Positions 1 through 5,986 of a DNA stretch of 10,048 bases are shown here, one piece after another. The stretch comes from an uncultured Opitutales bacterium (GTDB lineage Bacteria; Verrucomicrobiota; Verrucomicrobiia; Opitutales; UBA9783): NCBI GenBank assembly GCA_934700265.1, contig CAKUXH010000036.1, positions 1 to 10,048 of the forward strand, in the 5' to 3' direction. Under the pieces are notes generated by a model that was not told where the DNA came from, ran no database searches, and was given only the letters and a program-made list of their open reading frames with translations. Within the stretch, counting starts at the first letter, position 1; every line of letters begins with the position of its first letter. The translations under genes and the position numbers were made by a program.

Positions 1-93
1 AATATGTTTGAGCAGAAAGTTATTTTTGAGGTTCATTCGCGCAGTAAAGTTGTGGCTAAATACGGAGAATTAGTTTCTTTTTATTATCTCTAA
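1..93 (+). CDS. C-terminal tail of an unidentified plus-strand gene
   Basis: Frame 1 is open from the window edge for 30 codons and ends in TAA at 91-93. The residues include VHSRSKVVAKYGELVSFYYL, which has ordinary protein composition. The other two plus frames close earlier, at about 73 and at position 9. The gene would meet the minus-strand M23 peptidase tail to tail, the two stop codons sharing bases 91-92. The same tight stop-to-stop packing is seen elsewhere in this window, which supports a real gene end. Too little is visible to name a family, and a chance open frame of this length cannot be excluded. Confidence 0.45.
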   Translation, partial: NMFEQKVIFEVHSRSKVVAKYGELVSFYYL

Positions 94-1184
94 AACTGAA
101 AATTTTCTCCAAAAAGCTCAAACAATTGGCGTTGTAGTATTATTCCAATAAATGGGCGGCCTTTTGGGTTAAATTCGAGGGTATGACGGTTGCCTAATCG
201 TAAAAGTTCAGTTTTATTGTAACTTTTTAGAGTGATTTTTTCTTTCAATGGATGGTTTATAGGGATCCATTGGATGGGAACTCCAACCCAATTAAAAGTA
301 ATTTCCCAGCCATAGATTTTACTCTTGGGTAAGGCATTGACTAATAGTGCTTGATTTTTCTGAATAAAATCAGGTGTTTTATTGGATGATATGGCTAATG
401 CAAAAGCTTTTGGTTGTTGTTTTATAAATTCAGAGAAAGATAGGTTTGATTTTAAGAAGTCTAATGGATTAAGCCCAATAAGATTTAATCCATTCCATTG
501 ACCGTGCTTATTTTTTGTCGGAAACTTTTGTTTAGCGTACCATTGAGAAAAAGTTGATTCGTTACCTAATTTTAATCCGATTTCAAAGTGTAAATGTGCA
601 CGAGCCATAGGAATACGTGAACATGAGGTATTACCTATTTGACCAAGGCACTGATGCTGTTTAACATATTGATTTATAGTAAGACTTTTTTCTATGCAGG
701 CAAGGTGGGCGTATAAAGTATAAAAATGTAAATTTTTTTCAGTGTGTTCTAAGACAATATATTGCCCGTAGCTGCTCAAACCTGCCTTTTGGTTGATATA
801 AACAATCTTTCCAGATAATGTTGCAAAGACTTTGTCTTGAGGAATATTACGATGGTTGCGTTGAGTAGATTTGATATCTATGCCTTCATGAAAGCGATGA
901 CCATTGTTTCGTACGCATCCGTAGGTCCCTGAAATAATATTACCACTAGCCGTTGGTTGTATGTAATTTTCTAAAGGTTCGTTTTTTAAAAAAGCTTGAT
1001 TGAGGGTAGGCCAACAAGGGGTTTCAAGTGAGGAAGAGAATGTTGGTTGTTTAAGTTTGGAGATAGATGATTTTTTTTTAAGAGAGAAATAATAGATGTT
1101 TTTTTGATTTTGGCTATATCCAAAAGGTATAAAAATAAAAACTACGATTGACGAAATAAAAAATTTAAGGCAAAACTTTAGCAT
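90..1184 (-). CDS. secreted M23 family metallopeptidase
   Basis: This is a 364-residue exported zinc peptidase of the LytM/lysostaphin (M23) type, expected to cut peptidoglycan cross-links in the periplasm. Residues 1-24 form a signal peptide: MLKF, a hydrophobic core and FGYSQ, with cleavage near 24. The peptidase core spans about 85-205. H99 and D103 in the HEGID motif and H199 in HLHF (197-200) fit the zinc ligands, with H160 (YAHL) and H197 as the other catalytic histidines, so the enzyme looks active. A conserved-looking stretch follows (WNGLNLIGLNPLDF, 230-243). After it comes a region of about 120 residues, 245-364, that I do not recognise; it may position the enzyme or bind a partner. 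The start is chosen because it gives a proper signal peptide. No clear Shine-Dalgarno sequence precedes it. The start faces that of rfaE1 across 12 bases. Substrate bond and partner are not deducible here. Confidence 0.88.
   Translation of the reverse strand: MLKFCLKFFISSIVVFIFIPFGYSQNQKNIYYFSLKKKSSISKLKQPTFSSSLETPCWPTLNQAFLKNEPLENYIQPTASGNIISGTYGCVRNNGHRFHEGIDIKSTQRNHRNIPQDKVFATLSGKIVYINQKAGLSSYGQYIVLEHTEKNLHFYTLYAHLACIEKSLTINQYVKQHQCLGQIGNTSCSRIPMARAHLHFEIGLKLGNESTFSQWYAKQKFPTKNKHGQWNGLNLIGLNPLDFLKSNLSFSEFIKQQPKAFALAISSNKTPDFIQKNQALLVNALPKSKIYGWEITFNWVGVPIQWIPINHPLKEKITLKSYNKTELLRLGNRHTLEFNPKGRPFIGIILQRQLFELFGENFQF
1104..1133 (+). promoter_or_regulatory. candidate sigma70-type promoter for the heptose genes, inside the M23 gene
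   Basis: TTGATT (1104-1109), an 18-base spacer and TATAAA (1128-1133) lie about 65 bases before the rfaE1 start, within the signal-peptide coding region of the opposing peptidase gene. The 12-base gap cannot hold a promoter, so rfaE1 must be transcribed from a site inside the peptidase gene or by read-through. A TTGACG at 1148-1153 is another possible -35 box but has no good -10 partner. AT-rich DNA yields such matches by chance, so this is tentative. Confidence 0.3.
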
Positions 1185-1196
1185 AGTAACATCATC

Positions 1197-2180
1197 ATGT
1201 TTTCATTTGGTAAAAGTCAAATCAATAAATTATTACAAAAAATTCCATCATTAAATGTTTTAGTGATTGGTGATTGCATGTTAGATCATTACATATGGGG
1301 TGATGTGCATCGGATTTCGCCTGAGGCACCTGTGCCAGTTGTTAATATCGATAAAGATACTTATCGTTTGGGAGGAGCTTGTAATGTTGCTTTAAATTTA
1401 AGTCAGCTAGGATGTCGTGTTACTTTAGTGGGGCCTATGGGGGTAGATGAACCAGGGAGCACGATGCAAGGACTGTTGAAAGCTGCTTCAATTTCTATTG
1501 ATTCAAGTAATTTCCGTAAAGATGTTAGCAGTATTGTAAAAACAAGAGTTGTAGTACGCAATCAACAGTTGTGTCGGTTAGATAGAGAGCGCTTTTTTAG
1601 TGCAAATCAGGTGGAGTATATTCAGATATTTTTAAAAGAAAATATAAATCATTTTGATGCTGTTATCGTATCTGATTACAATAAAGGTACTATTTCTCAA
1701 GGATTAATAAATTATTTGGTTGAATTAAAGAAATTACATAAATTTTTCTTAAGTGTTGATCCTAAACCGAGTCATGGCTTGAATTATAGTGGTGTTGATT
1801 TATTGAAGCCAAATCGAAGTGAAGCTTTGCAAATGAGTGGTTTTTCATTATTACCGCATCAATGTTTCCCATTGCAAGAAGTTGCTGAAAAAATTTTAAG
1901 TCAACAATCTGCAAAATATTTAGCAATTACTTTGGGTAATGAAGGTATTGCGATTATGGATTCGAAGTCAAAGGGGCAAATTTTCCCAACACAAACTAAA
2001 GAGGTTTTTGATGTTTCTGGTGCAGGAGATACCGCTTTGGTTGCATTAACATTAGCATTTTGTTTAAATACATCTTTGGAAGAAGCGGCTATTTTTGCAA
2101 ATATTGCATCTGGAGTGGTTGTTGGAAAATTGGGAACTGCATCGGTAACGCCACAAGAATTGTTGGATTATGTGCAGTGA
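1197..2180 (+). CDS. rfaE1: D-glycero-beta-D-manno-heptose-7-phosphate kinase (PfkB family)
   Basis: This kinase phosphorylates D-glycero-D-manno-heptose 7-phosphate at C1 to the 1,7-bisphosphate in ADP-heptose synthesis for the LPS inner core. The 327 residues form one ribokinase-fold domain. RISPEAPVPVV (39-49) is highly characteristic of RfaE/HldE. LGGACNVA (58-65) is the PfkB N-terminal signature, LKPNRSEA (203-210) follows the family pattern, and DVSGAGDTA (272-280) carries the anion hole and catalytic base D278. The protein stops where HldE fusions continue into a cytidylyl/adenylyltransferase domain, so it is the stand-alone kinase, and that transferase must be encoded elsewhere. The start gives the usual short N-terminal helix before VLVIGD; no Shine-Dalgarno sequence is visible. 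It overlaps the next gene by 11 bases, indicating one transcript and translational coupling. Confidence 0.93.
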   Translation: MFSFGKSQINKLLQKIPSLNVLVIGDCMLDHYIWGDVHRISPEAPVPVVNIDKDTYRLGGACNVALNLSQLGCRVTLVGPMGVDEPGSTMQGLLKAASISIDSSNFRKDVSSIVKTRVVVRNQQLCRLDRERFFSANQVEYIQIFLKENINHFDAVIVSDYNKGTISQGLINYLVELKKLHKFFLSVDPKPSHGLNYSGVDLLKPNRSEALQMSGFSLLPHQCFPLQEVAEKILSQQSAKYLAITLGNEGIAIMDSKSKGQIFPTQTKEVFDVSGAGDTALVALTLAFCLNTSLEEAAIFANIASGVVVGKLGTASVTPQELLDYVQ

Positions 2181-2682
2181 TAAATTTGCTTTATTTTTGG
2201 ATCGTGATGGTACACTTATAAAAGACTGTGATTATTTATCTAATCCAGATAAGGTTGAGCTTTTGCCAGGAGTAAAAGCAACATTGAGTTTTTTTAAGCA
2301 AAAAGGGTGGTTATTCTTTTTGTTTACCAATCAAAGTGGTGTCGGACGTGGCTATTTTACTATAGAATCGGTTGATGCTTGTAATCAGCGAATGTTGAAA
2401 TTATTGGGCGTAGATAATAGATTTTTCCATCGTGTTTGTATATCAACGGGTACGCCTGATAATCCAGATGTTTATCGGAAACCATCCCCTAGGTTTATCT
2501 TGGAATGTCTCAATGATTATTGTTTAGATCCTGTTAATTGTTGGATGGTTGGAGATAAAAATAGTGATATTTTATCTGGTAAAAATGCAGGAATTCATAC
2601 AATTTTTTTGGGAAATTCAAATAAAATTGCAGAATATTCCTGTAATTATTTTTATGATTTGCTAAATATCATCAAGTGTTAA
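2170..2682 (+). CDS. gmhB: D-glycero-D-manno-heptose 1,7-bisphosphate phosphatase-like HAD protein
   Basis: This 170-residue HAD-IIIA (HisB-N/GmhB type) phosphatase probably removes the C7 phosphate from heptose 1,7-bisphosphate, the product of the kinase encoded just upstream. Motif I is DRDGT (11-15), with D11 the nucleophile and D13 the acid/base. Motif II is TNQSGVGRG (53-61), motif III is K104 in YRKPSP, and motif IV is GDKNSD (128-133), with D129 and D133 for magnesium. The loop before RKP, which in E. coli GmhB holds zinc through C-x-H and C-x-C cysteines and a histidine, here is CISTGTPDNPDVY with a single Cys, so the zinc site is missing. The ATG lies 11 bases inside rfaE1, favouring coupled translation. 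The stop TAA overlaps the stop of the convergent MFS gene. Histidinol phosphatase is the alternative; the neighbour argues for heptose. Confidence 0.85.
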   Translation: MCSDKFALFLDRDGTLIKDCDYLSNPDKVELLPGVKATLSFFKQKGWLFFLFTNQSGVGRGYFTIESVDACNQRMLKLLGVDNRFFHRVCISTGTPDNPDVYRKPSPRFILECLNDYCLDPVNCWMVGDKNSDILSGKNAGIHTIFLGNSNKIAEYSCNYFYDLLNIIKC

Positions 2683-2690
2683 TTACTTGA
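2672..2690. terminator. palindrome over two overlapping stop codons, possible weak bidirectional terminator
   Basis: TCAAGT (2672-2677) pairs with ACTTGA (2685-2690) around a 7-base loop. The hairpin is centred on the shared TTAA (2679-2682) that supplies the stop codons of both the phosphatase and the MFS gene. On the plus strand a short T-rich stretch (AAATTTTA) follows. The stem is only 6 base pairs and AT-rich, so any termination would be weak; chance is a fair alternative. Confidence 0.25.
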
Positions 2691-3899
2691 GTTAAATTTT
2701 AGCGCAAAGACAATTGTGCTTGCCAGTATTGTTATACTGATGAATCCCAATCCAATTTGATATGAAAATGTTATAGGGTATATTTGATGGCAATAATTGA
2801 TAATATGTCCGATAATGACTTGTGTTAAACCACAAGCTCCCATAATGATCATGTTAATGAATGCGATTGAACTTGCATGCATTTCTGTGGGATTGTTTTC
2901 TACACCTACTACAAACCCGATTGCTTGACCTCCACAGCAAATTCCAATGAGAATAGATATGAACGCTGTTGTTGTAAAGGAAGCTTGAGGCATAACTAAT
3001 AACAGGGTAAAACAAATTGAGGTTGTAAATCCACAAAGGACAAGTGGCATTTTCCGTGCATTGTACTTGTCGGAAATCCAACCAACAATAGGTGAACTAA
3101 GTGCCCAAGTTAGATTAAGCAGAGCAACTAAAATTGCAGCTTGAGTATCCGAAAAATGACAGATTTTTGTGAAATAAGGAAGGCTGAAGAAGTCAGCAAA
3201 TACTGCAAAAGGCATGTAGAGTGTTCCAGCAATACCCCCGATGTTCCAATTTGTCCATTGTTTGCCAATAATTCCTAAATCGTGTTTGCATTTTTGCCAA
3301 ATCGTATTGTTATTATCTGGTGTGTGTTTCAAATCTTGAGGGATAAATTTAAAAATGAGGAATAGAACAACAGCTCCTAATAATATAGAGATAAGCCAAA
3401 TGTTATTATAACCATAATTCCCTTTAATTTGAGGGAGGAAACCTTGTGCACAAATGGCGCCTAAAACACCTAAACCAGAGGTTAATCCAGAAAGCATCGC
3501 TAATTTTTCTTTTGGGAAATGTACTGTACATAGATACATAACGCCTACGAAACTAAAAGAGGAAGCTAGGCCCATGAGAGCTCGACCTAAGCCAAAATAA
3601 AATATAGTGTTTGTGTGAATGAGTGGTAACAAGCAACTTATAATTAAAAGTATACATGCTTGAATAAAAATTTTTTTAACCCCAAAAGTGTTGAATAATG
3701 TACCTACAATTAATTGCATTGGAGCATATATAAGTAAAAACATTCCTACAGAGGTTGCAACTTGTGCTGCTGTTGCTGAGAATATTGCTTCTAAATCTTG
3801 TGTAATGACACTAGGAATAACTTTGATGAAATATTGGTATAGATAAAAACTAAAACCTACAGCCCAAATGATGTATGCTTTTAATAATTTATTTTTCAT
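2679..3899 (-). CDS. MFS transporter, substrate unknown
   Basis: This 406-residue inner-membrane protein has about twelve hydrophobic segments and a central cytoplasmic loop near 185-215, the usual major facilitator layout and length. TM1 begins with AYIIWAVGFSFYLYQYF. The loop 2-3 signature is degenerate (GTLFNTFGVKK, 66-76), but its pseudo-repeat in loop 8-9 is clear (GWISDKYNARK, 273-283). GRALMGLASSFSF (105-117) gives the TM4 arginine R106. The pattern resembles a group of MFS carriers that I recall from Legionella, Coxiella and other host-associated bacteria, but no substrate can be read from it. The start lies 19 bases after trmL on the same strand, with no Shine-Dalgarno sequence visible, so it is probably the last gene of the hupB-rpoZ-smpB-trmL block. 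It ends stop on stop against the phosphatase gene. Confidence 0.85.
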   Translation of the reverse strand: MKNKLLKAYIIWAVGFSFYLYQYFIKVIPSVITQDLEAIFSATAAQVATSVGMFLLIYAPMQLIVGTLFNTFGVKKIFIQACILLIISCLLPLIHTNTIFYFGLGRALMGLASSFSFVGVMYLCTVHFPKEKLAMLSGLTSGLGVLGAICAQGFLPQIKGNYGYNNIWLISILLGAVVLFLIFKFIPQDLKHTPDNNNTIWQKCKHDLGIIGKQWTNWNIGGIAGTLYMPFAVFADFFSLPYFTKICHFSDTQAAILVALLNLTWALSSPIVGWISDKYNARKMPLVLCGFTTSICFTLLLVMPQASFTTTAFISILIGICCGGQAIGFVVGVENNPTEMHASSIAFINMIIMGACGLTQVIIGHIINYCHQIYPITFSYQIGLGFISITILASTIVFALKFNSSN

Positions 3900-3918
3900 A
3901 ATTTAATATTTTTATTTG

Positions 3919-4374
3919 TTAACGACCACATTGTCTAAAAACTTCGTAACGAACGATTCCAACACTTGTTGCAAGATTTAATGATCGTACTTGAGGATGT
4001 GGCATTGGAATTGTTAACCGATAATCTGCAAGTTCCTTATGGATATAATCAGGACAACCAGCTCCTTCGCTTCCAAAAAGAATACCATCACCATCTTGAA
4101 ATTTTACATTTGTATAATTTTGAGTTGCGTGGGTCGATAGTAACCAGATGCGATTAGGACGGTCGGAAGATTTTAGAAATGTTTCCCAATTAATGTGTTC
4201 TCTTAGGTCTAGGTATTGCCAATAATCCATACCGCTTCGTTTTATGTATTTGTCGGATAAGGAGAATCCTAATGGATGAATTAAGTGCAATCGGGTACAT
4301 GTGCAAGCACATAAGCGTCCAATATTACCGGTATTTTGAGGGATCTCAGGTCTGAATAATACAACGTGGATCAT
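3919..4374 (-). CDS. trmL: tRNA (cytidine/uridine-34 2'-O)-methyltransferase, SPOUT family
   Basis: This SPOUT methyltransferase is expected to add a 2'-O-methyl group from S-adenosylmethionine to the wobble base 34 of certain leucine tRNAs in the cytoplasm. The 151 residues match the short TrmL length. Motif 1 is LFRPEIPQNTGNIGRLCA (6-23), followed by LHLIHPLGF (29-37) and the KRSGMDYW stretch. Motif 2 is ILFGSEGAG (98-106, where E. coli has GPE) and motif 3 is RSLNLATSVGIVRYE (130-144), which form the knot and SAM pocket. I chose the ATG at 4374-4372 over one 21 bases upstream. It gives the family N-terminus MIHVVLF and overlaps the smpB stop as ATGA, the typical translational-coupling arrangement. 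Another SpoU-family specificity is possible but less likely given the small size. Confidence 0.88.
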   Translation of the reverse strand: MIHVVLFRPEIPQNTGNIGRLCACTCTRLHLIHPLGFSLSDKYIKRSGMDYWQYLDLREHINWETFLKSSDRPNRIWLLSTHATQNYTNVKFQDGDGILFGSEGAGCPDYIHKELADYRLTIPMPHPQVRSLNLATSVGIVRYEVFRQCGR

Positions 4375-4844
4375 CTTAATTGTTGACGAAAGCAACGTTC
4401 TGCTTCACGCCGTTCTGCTCGATCTTTGAGATCTTGACGTTTATCGTATAATTTTTTTGCTTTGCAAATAGCAATTTCTAATTTTGCTAACCCCATTTTA
4501 AAATATAATCTTACAGGGAAAATGCTTTCTCCTTTTCGTTCAAGTGCTCCTCGAAGTTCATTGATCTCTCGCTTGTTTAAAAGTAAAAGTCGAGAACGTG
4601 AGGGCTCGTGATTATTTGTGGTACCAAATTTATAATCATTAATGTAAGCGTTCATCCAAACAGGATGACCATAACGATCTAGGCGAATAAATGATTCTGT
4701 CAATGTAACATTACCTTGCCGTAAGGATTTTACTTCTGTTCCTTGAAGGACGATTCCAGCTTCAAATTTTTTCCCAATAAAAAAGTCATGAGACAATTTT
4801 CGATTGAAAATTGTCTTAGTGTTTTCGTTAGAGTTATGTTTCAC
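4371..4844 (-). CDS. smpB: SsrA-binding protein SmpB
   Basis: SmpB binds tmRNA and carries it to ribosomes stalled on broken mRNA for trans-translation. All expected parts are present in 157 residues: NRKLSHDFFIGKKFEAGIV (14-32), LQGTEVKSLRQG (33-44) for tmRNA binding, then the beta-barrel. REINELRGALERKGESIFP (92-110) and the basic C-terminal tail KKLYDKRQDLKDR (130-142) follow; the tail enters the mRNA channel. The start codon is GTG at 4844-4842: no ATG lies in frame before the conserved NRK, and the preceding rpoZ stop sits 6 bases upstream. No Shine-Dalgarno sequence is seen, so reinitiation after rpoZ is likely. The 3' end overlaps trmL by 4 bases. The partner ssrA (tmRNA) is not in this window. 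Confidence 0.95.
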   Translation of the reverse strand: MKHNSNENTKTIFNRKLSHDFFIGKKFEAGIVLQGTEVKSLRQGNVTLTESFIRLDRYGHPVWMNAYINDYKFGTTNNHEPSRSRLLLLNKREINELRGALERKGESIFPVRLYFKMGLAKLEIAICKAKKLYDKRQDLKDRAERREAERCFRQQLR

Positions 4845-4850
4845 TGTAAA

Positions 4851-5042
4851 TTACAAATCGGCTGTAATTTTGTGTTCAATAACTTCACGTAACGCAATAT
4901 CCTCTAAGCTTAGCTTTTCGAGAGAATGAACGAGAGGTTCTGAACCGTTACGTAATTGTTTGACTCGTTTTGAAATCAAATTGATTAAAATATCCGGATT
5001 AGGAACAATTTTTTTTGCTTCATCTAATAATGTGTATTTCAT
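4851..5042 (-). CDS. rpoZ: DNA-directed RNA polymerase omega subunit
   Basis: Omega clamps the C-terminal end of beta-prime and helps assemble RNA polymerase. This copy has only 63 residues, shorter than the 70-110 common in Proteobacteria. The core is recognisable. KKIVPNPDILINLISKRVKQL (10-30) matches the omega helices (proteobacterial form roughly VPNRFDLVLLAAHRARQL), and GSEPLV (33-38) followed by EDIALREVIEHKI (47-59) matches the conserved ALREI-x-E-x-I end. The acidic C-terminal tail is absent. The usual ARVTVED opening is replaced by KYTLLDEA. The ATG is preceded by AGAGAA about 10 bases upstream, one of the better ribosome-binding candidates in the window. It lies between hupB (66 bases) and smpB (6 bases). 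Omega beside smpB also occurs in other phyla; I am fairly sure of the assignment. Confidence 0.82.
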   Translation of the reverse strand: MKYTLLDEAKKIVPNPDILINLISKRVKQLRNGSEPLVHSLEKLSLEDIALREVIEHKITADL

Positions 5043-5083
5043 GTATGGTAATTCTCTATCGATGCTCGTTTTGAAGATATTGG

Positions 5084-5102
5084 GGAGAGGGAAATCCTCT
5101 CC
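5084..5102. promoter_or_regulatory. GC-rich intercistronic hairpin between hupB and rpoZ
   Basis: GGAGAGG (5084-5090) pairs perfectly with CCTCTCC (5096-5102) around a 5-base loop, 7 bases past the hupB stop and 41 bases before the rpoZ start. Five of the seven base pairs are G-C, striking in such AT-rich DNA. Neither side is followed by a T-tract, so it is not a standard intrinsic terminator. It could stabilise the hupB message, mark an RNA processing point, or act as a partial terminator that lowers expression of rpoZ and the genes after it relative to HU. Confidence 0.5.
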
Positions 5103-5108
5103 TAAATG

Positions 5109-5384
5109 TTAGCAAATGCCTTTAAATTGAGCACTTGGCTTAAATTTTACAGTTTTAGAGGCTGCAATTTGAATAGGTTTACCTGTTTGTGGGTTAACGC
5201 CTTGACGAGCCTTACGTTCTGTTATAGAAAAAGTTCCAAAGCCAACAAGTTGTACAGCGCCATCTTTTTTAATGCCAGATTTAAAAGATTCTAAAACAGC
5301 ATCTAAAGCACGCTCGGCGCAAGCTTTTGTTGCACCTTCACCTAATTTATTTTGAATTTCAAGAATTAATTCAGCTTTATTCAT
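5109..5384 (-). CDS. hup: HU-family DNA-binding protein
   Basis: HU is a small dimeric nucleoid protein that bends and compacts DNA. The 91 residues match the family's usual 90. MNKAELI starts the helical dimerisation half (1-45). VGFGTFSI (47-54) is the conserved beta turn. RKARQGVNPQTGKPIQI (57-73) is the DNA-embracing arm, with N64-P65 at the tip where proline intercalates, and VKFKPS (79-84) closes the fold. The sequence fits HU better than the IHF subunits, though a lineage-specific IHF-like role cannot be ruled out. The start is certain from the MNKAELI opening, yet the bases before it (ATAAACTT) hold no Shine-Dalgarno sequence. It is the first gene of the leftward block and has its own candidate promoter at 5412-5440. 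Confidence 0.95.
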   Translation of the reverse strand: MNKAELILEIQNKLGEGATKACAERALDAVLESFKSGIKKDGAVQLVGFGTFSITERKARQGVNPQTGKPIQIAASKTVKFKPSAQFKGIC

Positions 5385-5411
5385 AAGTTTATAATTTTTT
5401 ATTTATTATTA

Positions 5412-5440
5412 ATAAAATATTGAAAAACGTTTTAGGTCAA
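5412..5440 (-). promoter_or_regulatory. candidate sigma70-type promoter for hupB and the leftward block
   Basis: Read on the minus strand, TTGACC (5440-5435) is followed after exactly 17 bases by TTTTAT (5417-5412). The -35 box matches the consensus in 5 of 6 positions and the -10 box in 4 of 6. Transcription would start near 5405, leaving about 20 bases of leader before the HU ATG. It lies in the largest gap of the window and is the most natural source of the hupB-rpoZ-smpB-trmL-MFS transcript. Confidence 0.45.
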
Positions 5441-5449
5441 TGTTATTTT
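5420..5449 (+). promoter_or_regulatory. candidate promoter for the pilin-like gene, overlapping the hupB promoter
   Basis: TTGAAA (5420-5425, 5 of 6 to consensus), an 18-base spacer and TATTTT (5444-5449, 4 of 6) would start transcription near 5457, 12 bases before the pilin-like ATG. A perfect TATAAT at 5390-5395 on the same strand has only a weak -35 box (TTAATT, 5366-5371) inside hupB and is the alternative. Either would serve the rightward block. Confidence 0.3.
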
Positions 5450-5468
5450 TAGAAGAAAATCGATTTTT

Positions 5469-5951
5469 ATGCGGAAAAATAAAAGGAAAGATGATTTTGG
5501 ATATACGTTTTTAGAGGTTTTTTTATCCTTGTCAATTTTAGGGCTGTTTTTAGGGTTACTTTTCGCTTTTCCTTTAAAATCATTGAATTGTGGTATAAAG
5601 AAACGAAATGAAATGATATCGGTGTATAGAAAACTTGTTCCATATATACAAAAGTCATTAGGTGTTCGTTTAACAGAAGAAGGTTTATGGATTAAAATCA
5701 ATAATAGTACAGAAGACAATCAATGGAGGTGTGTTCATTTTTTTGATCGAACATATACAGGTAAGAGAAATGTATTAGATTTCCTTATAAAGAAAAATGT
5801 TCAAGTAAAGTGGTTGCATGAGGATGAAAAATCAGAATGGGTAGCATTGGAAATAGGAAAAATGTATGAAAATATTAGATTTTTAAAATTGGTTTTTATG
5901 GGTGAATATGAGGTTTTGGAACAATTTGTATTTGTTTGTTTTGCTAGGTAA
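5469..5951 (+). CDS. type IV pilin-like / pseudopilin protein
   Basis: This 160-residue protein has a class III (prepilin) signal. A basic leader MRKNKRKDDFG (1-11) precedes the predicted cleavage site G11/Y12, with the diagnostic glutamate at +5 (E16) in YTFLEVFLSLSILG. A hydrophobic helix of about 20 residues follows (14-34). The leader would be trimmed by a prepilin peptidase, and the mature helix would pack into a type II secretion pseudopilus or a type IV pilus. Residues 35-160 are a soluble domain that I do not recognise in detail; length and shape suit a minor pseudopilin. The +1 residue is tyrosine rather than the usual phenylalanine. No secretion or pilus gene is adjacent: the neighbours are hupB (divergent, 84 bases) and pntAB (35 bases downstream). 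AGAAGAAA about 14 bases before the ATG is a poor Shine-Dalgarno sequence. Confidence 0.68.
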   Translation: MRKNKRKDDFGYTFLEVFLSLSILGLFLGLLFAFPLKSLNCGIKKRNEMISVYRKLVPYIQKSLGVRLTEEGLWIKINNSTEDNQWRCVHFFDRTYTGKRNVLDFLIKKNVQVKWLHEDEKSEWVALEIGKMYENIRFLKLVFMGEYEVLEQFVFVCFAR

Positions 5952-5986
5952 TAATCTGGTAAGGGGATGTAAAAAAGATACTTTTT

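Noticed and set aside
4375..4395. Upstream ATG of trmL at 4395
   Set aside because: It would overlap smpB by 25 bases and add MLSSTIK, which the family lacks; the ATGA overlap start at 4374 fits better.
5106..5294. Plus-strand open frame over hupB
   Set aside because: It is antisense to HU, whose reading frame is beyond doubt; there is no independent support.
5440..5514. Short plus-strand frame beginning MLFLEENRF before the pilin-like gene
   Set aside because: It has only 24 codons, lies out of frame with the real gene and overlaps its start; no evidence of a leader peptide function.
5432..5719. Minus-strand open frames over the pilin-like gene
   Set aside because: The plus-strand frame has a clear prepilin signal and ordinary composition, while the reverse frames are Lys/Phe/Ser-rich shadows.
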